Positions 7,209 through 15,534 are shown, counted from the first letter of the stretch. The stretch is DNA of 21,126 nucleotides from Mayfieldus sp038317345 (GCA_038317345.1 JBBQBH010000050.1:1-21126), one strand, 5' to 3'. Numbers and translations: made by a program. Notes: generated by a model from the letters alone, not told the origin.

Positions 7209-9751
7209 GCGAGCCGACGATCGTCTGCGTCCTGGGCATGCACCGCAGCGGGACCTCGCTGGTGGCGCGGGTCCTGAACGTTCTCGGCGTGGATCTCGGT
7301 CCCGAGGAGCACCTGATGCGCCCCAGCGCGGCCAACCCCGCCGGCCACTGGGAGAGCCGTCCGATCAAGGACATCAACGACGAGATCCTCGAGCGGCTCG
7401 GGGGCAGCTGGGGGGAGCCGCCCCGATTCGCACCGGGCTGGGAGCGGAGCCCCGAGCTGGCCGAGTCTCGGCGGCAGGCCCGCGACCTGATCAAAGCCGA
7501 TTTCTCGGGCCGGGAACTGTGGGGCTTCAAGGACCCCCGGACCTGCCTCACGGCGCCGTTCTGGCAGCGCATCGTCGGTCCGATGCGCTACGTGATCTGC
7601 CTCCGCAATCCGCTCGACGTCGCGGCGTCGGCTCGGGCCCGCAAGGAGGACACGCTGCCCTTCGAGCAGGGGGTCGAGCTCTGGCTGACATACGTGCGGG
7701 CCGCTCTCGCGGCGAGCGCCGGGCACCCGCGACACCTCGTCTTCTACGAGGACCTGATGACGGATCCGGAGCCGGTGATCCGAGAGCTTGCCCACTTCAT
7801 CGGGCGCGATCTGGGTGACGCCGCCGAGGCGGAGGCCCGCGCCGCGATCAAGGTCGCGGTGGCCGAGAGCCTCTGGCACCACCGAACTGCAGTCCCCAAC
7901 GTCGTCGACGCCCCCCGGCTGCCCTTCCACGTCAAGGCCTTCTACCTGGCGCTACGCCAGTTCGTGCCGGGAGCGGAGAGCGTCGGCGCCGAGGCCCTTG
8001 ATCTGCTCGGCGCCTACGCGGCGGATGCCGGCGACCAGCAGGCCAAGCTTGTCGCCGCCCGGGTGGAGCGCAAGCAGGCGCGCGAGCAGGCGCGCATCTT
8101 CAAGCGGCAGCGCGTTGCTCTCGAGCAGCGGCTCTCCGAGCAGAAAGCCGAGCTCCAGCGGGTCGCCGAGGAGAGCGACGAGCAGCAGCGCCTGCGCAAG
8201 CGGCAGGAAGCCGAGCTGGAGCGGCTTGCCAACGAGCGCGACGAAGTCGCCGAGGAGTACGACGAGGAGCTGCGGCTGCGCCGCCGACTCGAGACCGAGT
8301 TGGAGGCCAGCCGCCGGGAGGCCAGCCTGCTGCAGGGCTCGACCGCGCGCGAGGAGCCGGAGGCAGGAGCCGCCCCCGCGCCCCCGCGCCCGGACTACGA
8401 CAGCCTCGTCTCCGATCTGCGAGCCCGTGTGGCCGACCTGATCCCCTCCGGGGCCACCGTCCTGGTCGCCGGGAAGGGGGACGGTGCGCTGCTGCGACTC
8501 CAGGGCTCGCGCGGCTGGCACTTCCCGATGGCGGCGGACGGCAGCTACGCCGGCTTCCATCCGGCAGGCGACACTGCCGCGATCGCGCAGCTCGAGGCGC
8601 TTCGCGTGCGCGGCGCCGACCACCTCCTGCTGCCGAGGACGACGCTGTGGTGGCTCGACCATTACCCGGGCCTGCGGCGCCACCTCGAGGATCGCTACAC
8701 GCCGCTGCTCGCCGACGAGCAATGTGCGATCTACCGGCTCAGCCCCGAACCACGGACGCAGGCGAGCGCGCCGATGGCGACGCTGAAGCGCGCGATCGCC
8801 TCCCTGCGCATACGTTCGGGCCGCGAGCCGTCGATCCTCGACTGGGGCAGCGAGCTCGGGATCGCGGACCATCTCCCCGAGGTGGCGGTATTCGCTCCGC
8901 CGGACGACGAGGCGGTGCTTCCATACCTCGACGGGACCGTCGACGTCGTCGTCCTCCCCGCGAATGCGCTAGCGCGAATGGCGGAGGCGCGCCGGGTCGC
9001 CGCGAGCGCCGTGATCAGCGTCGATCCAGGCTCGCCGGAGCGGGCCGATCTCGAGTGGCTGGGCGGCGACGCCGCCGGATGGGGCGAGGACGTGAGCGTG
9101 ACGATGGTCCCCGAGGGCGAGGCGACCGCCTGGCAGCCGACCCTCCGCGCATTCGCCGAGACGGTGGGCGACGGGTTCGCGGGCGAGCTCAGCGTGGTCG
9201 GCGATCCGGCGGCGCTCGGCGCAAGCGAGGCAGCAACAGCCGGCGGCCCTCCGGTGCGACCGATCGAGGTCGCAAGCGGAGCGAGCCTGGCGCGGCGGGC
9301 GCGAGCCGCGGCAGAGAGCAGCGACCGAGGCCTGCAGGTCTTCGTCACCGCTCCCGCGGTGCCGCTCCCGGACTGGCTGCCGTCGATCCTTGCGCTCTTC
9401 GCGCCCAACCGGGATGCCGGCGTCGTAGGCGCGAGGACCCTCAGCCGCTTCGGAGCCCTCGAGGAGGCGGGAGGGATCCTGGCCGCCGACGGCACGCGCG
9501 AGCGGCGCGGGGAGGGGGACGCCAATCCGGACCGGCCCGAGTACTGCTTCGTCAAGCGCGTCGACTTCTGCTCGCCGCCGCTGCTCGCCACGAGGCGGGA
9601 CGTCTTCGAACGCCTCGGCGGGTTTGACCGCGGGCCTCTGGCGCCGGGCGACGCCTTGGTCGACTTCTCGCTGCGCGCCGGACAGGCGGGCGCGCCCGTC
9701 TACTACCAGCCGCAGGCGCGGATCGTGGCGATGGAGAACGGGGATCGATGA
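7205..9751 (+). CDS. Sulfotransferase / coiled coil / R / methyltransferase-like / degenerate GT2 protein (848 aa)
   Basis: The N-terminal 250 residues are a PAPS-dependent sulfotransferase. The 5'-phosphosulfate loop GMHRSGTS is at 11-18, and the 3'-phosphate site has R134 and S142 with the canonical eight-residue spacing. Residues 281-378 are a highly charged coiled coil rich in Glu, Arg and Gln. Residues 398-512 are R domain copy 3 (GWHFP 437-441). Residues 540-620 resemble the start of a class I methyltransferase (LDWGSELG 545-552, then PYLDGTVDVVV), but the glycine pattern is poor and activity is doubtful. Residues 740-848 match the C-terminal half of a GT2 domain (VGAR, DFCSPP, RLGGFD). 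The N-terminal half with the donor DxD is not recognisable, so this part may be non-catalytic. I infer sulfation of a surface glycan or lipid, with the coiled coil arranging partners. It overlaps both neighbours by 4 nt. Confidence 0.88.
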   Translation: MSEPTIVCVLGMHRSGTSLVARVLNVLGVDLGPEEHLMRPSAANPAGHWESRPIKDINDEILERLGGSWGEPPRFAPGWERSPELAESRRQARDLIKADFSGRELWGFKDPRTCLTAPFWQRIVGPMRYVICLRNPLDVAASARARKEDTLPFEQGVELWLTYVRAALAASAGHPRHLVFYEDLMTDPEPVIRELAHFIGRDLGDAAEAEARAAIKVAVAESLWHHRTAVPNVVDAPRLPFHVKAFYLALRQFVPGAESVGAEALDLLGAYAADAGDQQAKLVAARVERKQAREQARIFKRQRVALEQRLSEQKAELQRVAEESDEQQRLRKRQEAELERLANERDEVAEEYDEELRLRRRLETELEASRREASLLQGSTAREEPEAGAAPAPPRPDYDSLVSDLRARVADLIPSGATVLVAGKGDGALLRLQGSRGWHFPMAADGSYAGFHPAGDTAAIAQLEALRVRGADHLLLPRTTLWWLDHYPGLRRHLEDRYTPLLADEQCAIYRLSPEPRTQASAPMATLKRAIASLRIRSGREPSILDWGSELGIADHLPEVAVFAPPDDEAVLPYLDGTVDVVVLPANALARMAEARRVAASAVISVDPGSPERADLEWLGGDAAGWGEDVSVTMVPEGEATAWQPTLRAFAETVGDGFAGELSVVGDPAALGASEAATAGGPPVRPIEVASGASLARRARAAAESSDRGLQVFVTAPAVPLPDWLPSILALFAPNRDAGVVGARTLSRFGALEEAGGILAADGTRERRGEGDANPDRPEYCFVKRVDFCSPPLLATRRDVFERLGGFDRGPLAPGDALVDFSLRAGQAGAPVYYQPQARIVAMENGDR
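8396..8740 (+). repeat. R domain, copy 3
   Basis: This copy follows the coiled coil of the sulfotransferase protein (about residues 398-512). It has ATVLVAGKGDGALLRL, GWHFP (437-441), G.YAGFHP, AIAQLE, GADHLLLP, WWLDHY, LRRHLE and AIYRL. Here R sits in the middle of the polypeptide, not at the C-terminus, so it is a mobile module, not a simple tail. Confidence 0.8.
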
Positions 9752-12201
9752 AGGCCGGTCGCGCATTGGTGATCTCCCCGCGGCTGCCGGAGTTCGATCG
9801 GGAGAGCGGCCTGCTCCGCATCTCGCACCTGATCGACATGCTGCGGAGCCGGGGCTGGGAGGTGACGTTCGCTTGCCTGCGCACGCCGACCGACCCGGAG
9901 CGCTACACGCGCGAGCTCGAGCAGCGAGGAGTCGAGGTCCACGCTCCTCTGCGCAAGCTCGATTCGATCCGCGACGTGGATGGATTCGATCTCGCGATCA
10001 TTGCCTTCTGGCACGTCGCCGAGCGCTTTCTGCCCGAGCTGCGCGAAGCAGCCCCCTCGACGCGGCTGATCGTCGATTCGGTCGACCTCCATTTCGTGCG
10101 CGAGATGCGAGACAAGCTCCGTGCCGACGAGACGTCGGGTCCGGGCCAGCTCGCCGCGAGCCAGGCGGGCGACATGGTGCGGGAGATCAACGCCTATGCT
10201 GCCTCCGACGCCGTCCTCACCGTCTCCGAGAAGGAGGCGGCCATGATCAACGACCTCACCGGACGGCGGGACCTCGCGCTCACCCTCCCGGATGCCGAGG
10301 AGCTTCCGCGCTCGCCGGTGCCGCCGGGCAAGCGGCGGGGGATCGTCTTCCTCGGCAACTTCAAGCACGCGCCCAACCGCGACGCCGCCGCCTATCTCTG
10401 CGAGGAGATAGTGCCGCGCCTCGATCCCTCGCTGCTCTCCGAGCACGAGATCTCGATCGTCGGCAACGAGGCCGAGGAGCACGTGCAGGCCCTGGCCGCA
10501 GGCCTTCCCCACGTGAAGATCGTCGGTTGGGTTCCCTCGGTCATCCCCTACCTGAACAGCGCCCGAGTCTCGGTGGTCCCGCTCCGCTATGGCGCCGGCA
10601 CCAAGCGGAAGATCATCCAGGCGCTGATGGTGGGCACGCCGACCGTGACCACCAGCTTCGGCGCCGAGGGGTTGGGGGTTCGCGATCGACGCGAGGTGCT
10701 GATCGCCGACGATCCGAACGACTTCGCGGCGGCGATCGAGCGCCTGCTGCAAGGTGGGCTCGCCTGGCGCAGGCTTGCGCGCCGAGGCCGCAAGCACGTC
10801 CTCGGGCTGCACCGGCGGGCGACGATCGAGGCCCGTTTCGACCAGGTGCTGGAGGCGGTGCTGGCGCGACGAGCCCGCCCTGCGCCCGTCAAATCGGTCG
10901 CCGACGACGGCATCGTCAGGTCGCCCGAATACGCGCAGCTCATCCGCCGGGTCCGCGAGATCGTCCAATCGGAGGCTCCAGAGGAGGCCAACGTGCTGAT
11001 CGCGACGCGGGGGGACGACGGGTTCCTCGCCCTCGACGGACGCAGCGGCTGGCACTTTCCTCGCGACTCCGAGGGCAGGTACGCGGGGCATTACCCGGCC
11101 GACGGCGAGGCGGCGATCGCCCACCTCGAGGAGCTGCGGGAACAGGGCGCCACGCATCTGGTGCTGCCGCGGACGGGATTCTGGTGGCTGGATTACTACG
11201 AGGCCTTCCGAGGCCACCTCGAGGGCTACCGGACGATCCGAAGCGACGAGGACGCGATTGTCTACGACCTCACAGGGGAGGCAGCCGCGGCGGCTCCCAA
11301 GCCGCCTGCGATTCCCCAGCGGGCCGCCGGCGAGCGCGACGGCAAGGCTCCGGAAGTCGCGGCTCCCGGCAGCGCCCTCGGGACGACCGAGACAGCCGCC
11401 GAGGCTGCGGTCACTCCCGAGCTGATCCGCCGGCTGCAGCCTTCCGCCCTCCCCGCTGCCTCGCGCTACCGCAACGGCGATGAGACCCGGCGCGCGCTCG
11501 TTCTGGGTGTCTATCTGGCGGGAAAACCGAACACCGCCGAGCACGTCTCGTCCACCTTCGCTCAATCCCGCGACGTGGAGATCGACCAGCGCTGGGTTGC
11601 GCTGGGCAACGAGCCGCCGCCCGCAGGCCTCGAACCCGTGACCGCCCTAACGATCAGCGAGCCGACGCCCAAGTATGCGCTGCTCAATCGACTCCTGGCC
11701 GAAGAGGACCTCGACGCCTACGACTTCGTCCTCACCACCGACGACGACATCGTGCTTCCCGATGGCTTCCCCGATCTCTTCCTCGGCGCCCAGGCTGGCC
11801 TCGGATTCGATCTTGCCCAACCGGCCCGCACGCTCAACTCCTACGTCGACCATCCGATCGTCCTCCAGCAGCGCGGCGTGGTGGCGCGCCGCACGCTGTT
11901 CGTCGAGATCGGGCCCCTGGTCAGCTTCGGCCGCGACGTCTACGACCTCGTCTTCCCCTTCGACGAGGACAACCCGATGGGCTGGGGGTTCGAGAACGTC
12001 TGGTCCCACCTGCTCAGCGAGCAGGGCCGGTCGGAGGGGATCGTCGACGCCGTGCCGATGGACCACAGCATCCGTGCGCCGGTCGCGCACTACGAGTGGG
12101 CCGACGCGGTCGCCGACCGGGAGCGGTACCTGGAGACTCATCCCCACCGCCCGCTGGAGGAGTGCTTCACGGTCCTCGAGGTCGTCGGGGTGAATCGATG
12201 A
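9748..12201 (+). CDS. GT4 glycosyltransferase / R / GT-A-like DDD-domain protein (817 aa)
   Basis: Residues 1-385 are a GT-B fold, family 4 glycosyltransferase. They include LGNFKHAPN in the linker-to-second-lobe region and the donor-binding YGAGTKRK (281-288) followed by GTPTVTT and EGL. The glutamate usual at position 291 (KILEA in the family) is glutamine here (IIQAL). Residues 392-508 are R domain copy 4 (GWHFP 434-438). Residues 581-817 form a second transferase-like domain with LTTDDDIVLP (DDD 665-667) and MGWGFENVW. It resembles the DUF707 group of putative GT-A proteins, though I hold that loosely. The linker 510-575 is Ala/Pro/Glu-rich. The start is ATG 9748 in an ATGA overlap with the sulfotransferase gene, and the stop overlaps the next ATG in the same way. 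No membrane segment is visible, so the enzyme is cytoplasmic or peripheral. It probably adds one or two sugars to the same glycan; specificities are unknown. Confidence 0.9.
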   Translation: MKAGRALVISPRLPEFDRESGLLRISHLIDMLRSRGWEVTFACLRTPTDPERYTRELEQRGVEVHAPLRKLDSIRDVDGFDLAIIAFWHVAERFLPELREAAPSTRLIVDSVDLHFVREMRDKLRADETSGPGQLAASQAGDMVREINAYAASDAVLTVSEKEAAMINDLTGRRDLALTLPDAEELPRSPVPPGKRRGIVFLGNFKHAPNRDAAAYLCEEIVPRLDPSLLSEHEISIVGNEAEEHVQALAAGLPHVKIVGWVPSVIPYLNSARVSVVPLRYGAGTKRKIIQALMVGTPTVTTSFGAEGLGVRDRREVLIADDPNDFAAAIERLLQGGLAWRRLARRGRKHVLGLHRRATIEARFDQVLEAVLARRARPAPVKSVADDGIVRSPEYAQLIRRVREIVQSEAPEEANVLIATRGDDGFLALDGRSGWHFPRDSEGRYAGHYPADGEAAIAHLEELREQGATHLVLPRTGFWWLDYYEAFRGHLEGYRTIRSDEDAIVYDLTGEAAAAAPKPPAIPQRAAGERDGKAPEVAAPGSALGTTETAAEAAVTPELIRRLQPSALPAASRYRNGDETRRALVLGVYLAGKPNTAEHVSSTFAQSRDVEIDQRWVALGNEPPPAGLEPVTALTISEPTPKYALLNRLLAEEDLDAYDFVLTTDDDIVLPDGFPDLFLGAQAGLGFDLAQPARTLNSYVDHPIVLQQRGVVARRTLFVEIGPLVSFGRDVYDLVFPFDEDNPMGWGFENVWSHLLSEQGRSEGIVDAVPMDHSIRAPVAHYEWADAVADRERYLETHPHRPLEECFTVLEVVGVNR
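10921..11274 (+). repeat. R domain, copy 4
   Basis: This copy is in the middle of the GT4 protein (about residues 392-508). It reads NVLIATRGDDGFLAL, GWHFP, G.YAGHYP, AIAHLE, GATHLVLP, WWLDYY, FRGHLE and AIVYDL. With copies 2 and 3 it defines a tight consensus. It separates the GT4 domain from the DDD domain, again as an internal module. Confidence 0.8.
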
Positions 12202-14861
12202 GCGGCGCCGAGCAACCGCAGCGATTCTTCTTCGTCCATATGCAGAAGACGGCCGGAATCGCCCTCCGCGAGCGGCTGATAAATCACTTCGGCGAGTCCG
12301 CGGTCTACCCGACCAGGGGCGTGGACGGAACTGACCCGGTGAAGCTCGTCCTCTCGATCGATCACCTGCGCGAGCGGCTTGCGGCACGCGGCGATGAGAT
12401 CGAGGTCGTGACGGGTCACTTCCCGCTCTGTACGGCCGAGCTGATCGACGGCCCCTTCACGACCCTGACCCTGCTGCGGGAGCCGGTCGAGCGGACGCTC
12501 TCCTACCTTCGCCACCACCGTGAGAACGAGCCGGACGACCGCGAGCGGACGCTGGAGGAGATCTACGACGATCCCTTCCGCTTCCACGGCTTCGCTCACA
12601 ACCACATGACGAAGATGCTCTCGCTCAAGCCCGAGGAGATGACCGACGGGATGCTCACCACGGTGGAGTTCGATCGCGGCCGCCTCGAGCGCGCCAAGGA
12701 AGCGCTGGCCGGCGTCGACGCCTTCGGCCTTCAGGAGCGCTTCGAGGATTTCTGCGACGAGCTCTCCGCTCGCTTCCGCTGGCACCTCGGCGATCCCGAG
12801 ATCGTGAACACCAGCGCGCCGGTCGAGGTCGCCGACAGCTTCCGCGCCCGCATCGCCGAGGACAACGCGCTCGACATCGAGCTCTACGAGTTCGCGAAGC
12901 AGCTTCTGGCGACCCGCGACGCTCGCTCAGGCGGGGGCAGCGAGGACAGGGAGGGCCCCCGGATCAGCGTGATCATCCCCACCTATCAGCGCGCGGCGCT
13001 GCTCGAGCGCTCCCTGGAGAGCCTGACCGCGCAGACATTGCCGCGCGATGACTTCGAGGTCGTCGTCATAGACGACGGATCAAGCGACTGGACGGCAAGC
13101 GTCTGCGAACGCCTTGCCGAGGAGCTTCCGCTCCGCTACCTCCGGATCGAGAACTCGGGCATCTCGGCCGCCAAGAACCTCGGGCTGTTCGCCTCCCGGG
13201 CGCCGCTGGTGCTCTGGTTCGACGACGACGACCTCGCCGACCCGGGGCTGCTGCAGGCTCACATCGACGCCCACGACGCCCATCCGGAGGAGCACGTCGC
13301 CGTGCTCGGATACACCACTTGGGCCTCCGAGCTCGAGATCACGCCGCTGATGGAGTACGTGACCGAGATCGGCAAGCACCTCTTCTCCTACCCCAACATC
13401 GAGGACGGCCAGACGCTCGACTACACCTATTTCTGGGGCGGCCGATCCTCGTGCAAGCGCTCGTTCCTGGCCCAGCACGGGTCGTTCGACCAGGACATGT
13501 CCGGGATAGAGGACATGGAGCTCGGCTTCCGGCTCGCCAGGCACGGCCTGACGGTCATCCACAGCCGCTCCGCCACGAGCTACATGGTGCGCGCCGTCAG
13601 CTTCGACGAGTTCGCGCAGCGATGCCACAAGCGCGGGCATGCTCTCTGGCGCTTCACGCAGCGCCATCCCGACCCCGAGGTCGAGCGCTATTGCCGCGTC
13701 GCCGAGGCGCTCGAGAAATGGCCGTCGCTGGAGCCTTCGCTGGAGGAGAAGCTGGACCGCGTCCGCGAGCTCGATCGGCGCCACGCGGAGGCGGGCGAGC
13801 TGGAGGAGGACGAGCTGGCGGAGCTGCGGGAGCTCTACGGCTGGACGTTGGAGGCGTTCCAGGCACGCGGTGTCGTCGAGGCCGCCGCCGAGGCTTCCGA
13901 TACCGCGCCCGAGCACCTGCACGCTTTCTCGCTCGGCTCAGTCCACGCGCCGGTGATCTGCCCTGATCCCGTGTTCATCATCGGCGCGCCCCGCTCCGGT
14001 ACGAGCATCCTCGCCTGGTCGCTCGCGCAGCACAGCGAGCTGTGGACCGAAGCCGAGTCGGACATCTTCTTCTACATGCTCAAGGATGGCGTCCTGGAGC
14101 GCGCGTTCGAGACTTCGGTTGGCCGGCCCGACGGCACCTGGCTCCGCAACCAGGGCGTCGATCTCGAGCAGTTCCTTGCCCATCTCGGCCTGGGGCTGAA
14201 CGCCCTTTTGACCACGACCAGCAACGGCCGGCGCTGGGTCGATCAGACGCCCGCGAACACGGTCGTCGTCGACAGGATCGCGGAGATGTTCCCGGGGGCG
14301 CGCTTCCTGCACATCCTGCGCGACGGCCGCCGGGTAGTGCACTCGATGATCAACTTTCACCGTGCTATGGGCGATCCGGAGGCCGTCGAGCGGATGAAGG
14401 ACGCCGGCCGCCTGCCACCGTGGACGACCGACTTCGGCGACGCCTGCCGAACCTGGGACCGATTCGTGGGGATTGCCTCAGACTTCTGCCGCCGCCACCC
14501 CGACCGCGCGTTCACGGTCCGCAACGAGCGGCTGATCACCGATCCCGACGACGCCATGCGTGAGGTGCTCGACTTCCTCGCCGTGCGCCAGGAGCCCGCG
14601 CCCGCCGACTTCTTGCGCACCAATCGGATCAACTCGAGCTTCGCCGGCTCCGGCAAGTCTGAGAAAGCGCCCCCCGCGATCACCGAGCCGTGGCGCGAAT
14701 GGCTTCCCGAGCAGCACGAGGTCTTCTTCGAGAACGCGGGCGGGACGATGATCGAGTGCGGGCTCGCCACCGAGGCCGAGCTTCTGTCGGGTCGCGGCTC
14801 GCCCGCCGGCGGCGGGAGCGGAGACGGCTCCGGAACGCGCGGGCGTCGCGCGGCCGCCTAG
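12198..14861 (+). CDS. Sulfotransferase-GT2-sulfotransferase fusion protein (887 aa)
   Basis: This is the last gene of the run, with three catalytic-looking domains. Residues 8-235 are a Sulfotransfer_2-like domain: HMQKTAG at 14-20 is the 5'-phosphosulfate loop, and R94 with S102 form the 3'-phosphate site. Residues 256-480 are a GT2 domain opening with ISVIIPTY, then VIDDGSSD, and a DDDD motif at 342-345 for metal and donor sugar. Residues about 515-590 are a charged, helical linker. Residues 592-860 are a second sulfotransferase of the PAPS P-loop type: GAPRSGTS at 596-603, then LRDGRRVVHS with R708 and S716. All binding residues expected for three active sites are present. The start is ATG 12198 in an ATGA overlap. 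The stop TAG lies in a CTAG palindrome that is also the stop of the opposing lipoprotein gene. I infer coupled glycosylation and sulfation of one acceptor. I saw no PAPS synthesis genes in the window. Confidence 0.92.
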   Translation: MSGAEQPQRFFFVHMQKTAGIALRERLINHFGESAVYPTRGVDGTDPVKLVLSIDHLRERLAARGDEIEVVTGHFPLCTAELIDGPFTTLTLLREPVERTLSYLRHHRENEPDDRERTLEEIYDDPFRFHGFAHNHMTKMLSLKPEEMTDGMLTTVEFDRGRLERAKEALAGVDAFGLQERFEDFCDELSARFRWHLGDPEIVNTSAPVEVADSFRARIAEDNALDIELYEFAKQLLATRDARSGGGSEDREGPRISVIIPTYQRAALLERSLESLTAQTLPRDDFEVVVIDDGSSDWTASVCERLAEELPLRYLRIENSGISAAKNLGLFASRAPLVLWFDDDDLADPGLLQAHIDAHDAHPEEHVAVLGYTTWASELEITPLMEYVTEIGKHLFSYPNIEDGQTLDYTYFWGGRSSCKRSFLAQHGSFDQDMSGIEDMELGFRLARHGLTVIHSRSATSYMVRAVSFDEFAQRCHKRGHALWRFTQRHPDPEVERYCRVAEALEKWPSLEPSLEEKLDRVRELDRRHAEAGELEEDELAELRELYGWTLEAFQARGVVEAAAEASDTAPEHLHAFSLGSVHAPVICPDPVFIIGAPRSGTSILAWSLAQHSELWTEAESDIFFYMLKDGVLERAFETSVGRPDGTWLRNQGVDLEQFLAHLGLGLNALLTTTSNGRRWVDQTPANTVVVDRIAEMFPGARFLHILRDGRRVVHSMINFHRAMGDPEAVERMKDAGRLPPWTTDFGDACRTWDRFVGIASDFCRRHPDRAFTVRNERLITDPDDAMREVLDFLAVRQEPAPADFLRTNRINSSFAGSGKSEKAPPAITEPWREWLPEQHEVFFENAGGTMIECGLATEAELLSGRGSPAGGGSGDGSGTRGRRAAA

Positions 14862-15520
14862 AACGGGAACGGGTTCGAGAAGTTGGTGATCTGCTCCGTG
14901 GGGGTGGAGGGCGCGGGCCCGGCCTTGAAGCCACCGCTCGAGGTGATCGAGTTGGTAGCTCCGCACGTATTGCCGTTCTGCAGGACGATCCAGCCCGTCT
15001 CGCTGAATCCCGGCTGGTTGGCCGTGCCGCTGTGCGTTCGGTAGAGGCCGGCCTTGCCCGTGCCGAGCTTGGCGCTGAAGGGGCGCCCGCCGCCCGCGAT
15101 GATCTTGCCGCTCGCGCCGCTGCTGGAGAAGGTCGCCGAGCCGAGGGTCACCCCGCGGCGGGCTACCAGCACCGCCTTGCCGCTTGTGAAGGACGCCGGC
15201 TTGATCCACTGGGAGGTCAATGTCGGAATGCAGAGATAAGCGCCGCTGAGGCGGTGGCCTTCCGTCACCAAGGCGATGGAGTCGTTGGTGCCCGAGACCT
15301 GGCCGACGTAGACGCCGGGTGTGACCTTGCCGCCACCCCCGCCACCGCTAACCGCGCCGCCACCGCCAGCCGCGCCGCCACCACTTGGGGCACTGCTGCT
15401 GGGGGCGGTGACGGTGGTGGTGGTGCTGCCGCCGCAGCCGGCGAGCAGCGCCGAGGCCATGGCCAGCCCGGCGACGAAGATCGCCGGGCGACCGCGCGAA
15501 GAGATGTATAGCGACGCCAA
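14858..15520 (-). CDS. Small Gly-rich lipoprotein of unknown function (220 aa)
   Basis: The protein starts with a basic/hydrophobic signal peptide and lipobox LLAGC (lipidated C29), so it should be exported and anchored by lipid. A Ser/Thr and then polyglycine tether follows (about residues 30-65). The mature domain contains GVYVGQVSGTND, a central GKAVLVARRG and AGLYRTHSG. Its strand-rich pattern looks like a small beta domain seen in other actinobacterial secreted proteins, but I cannot name it. The start is TTG 15520: an in-frame TAA lies nine codons further upstream, no ATG or GTG fits, and the only internal ATG would cut the signal peptide. It lies 89 nt downstream of the FG-GAP lipoprotein gene on the same strand. 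Its stop (CTA on the + strand) overlaps the stop of the big operon. Confidence 0.75.
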   Translation of the reverse strand: MASLYISSRGRPAIFVAGLAMASALLAGCGGSTTTTVTAPSSSAPSGGGAAGGGGAVSGGGGGGKVTPGVYVGQVSGTNDSIALVTEGHRLSGAYLCIPTLTSQWIKPASFTSGKAVLVARRGVTLGSATFSSSGASGKIIAGGGRPFSAKLGTGKAGLYRTHSGTANQPGFSETGWIVLQNGNTCGATNSITSSGGFKAGPAPSTPTEQITNFSNPFPF

Positions 15521-15534
15521 GATGGGCGGCAGCT

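Noticed and set aside
9703..11565. Long minus-strand open frame (620 codons) antisense to the GT4 gene
   Set aside because: It mirrors the codon structure of the GT4 and R domains, has no motifs of its own, and spans the coupled gene junction.
14836..14852. CGCGC/GCGCG stem near the end of the operon as a terminator
   Set aside because: Only 5 bp, inside the coding sequence and without a T-run; such pairs are expected by chance at this GC content.
15321..15433. CCGCC-rich tract as a tandem DNA repeat or CRISPR-like array
   Set aside because: It is the irregular coding sequence of the polyglycine tether of the lipoprotein, with no constant repeat or spacer length.
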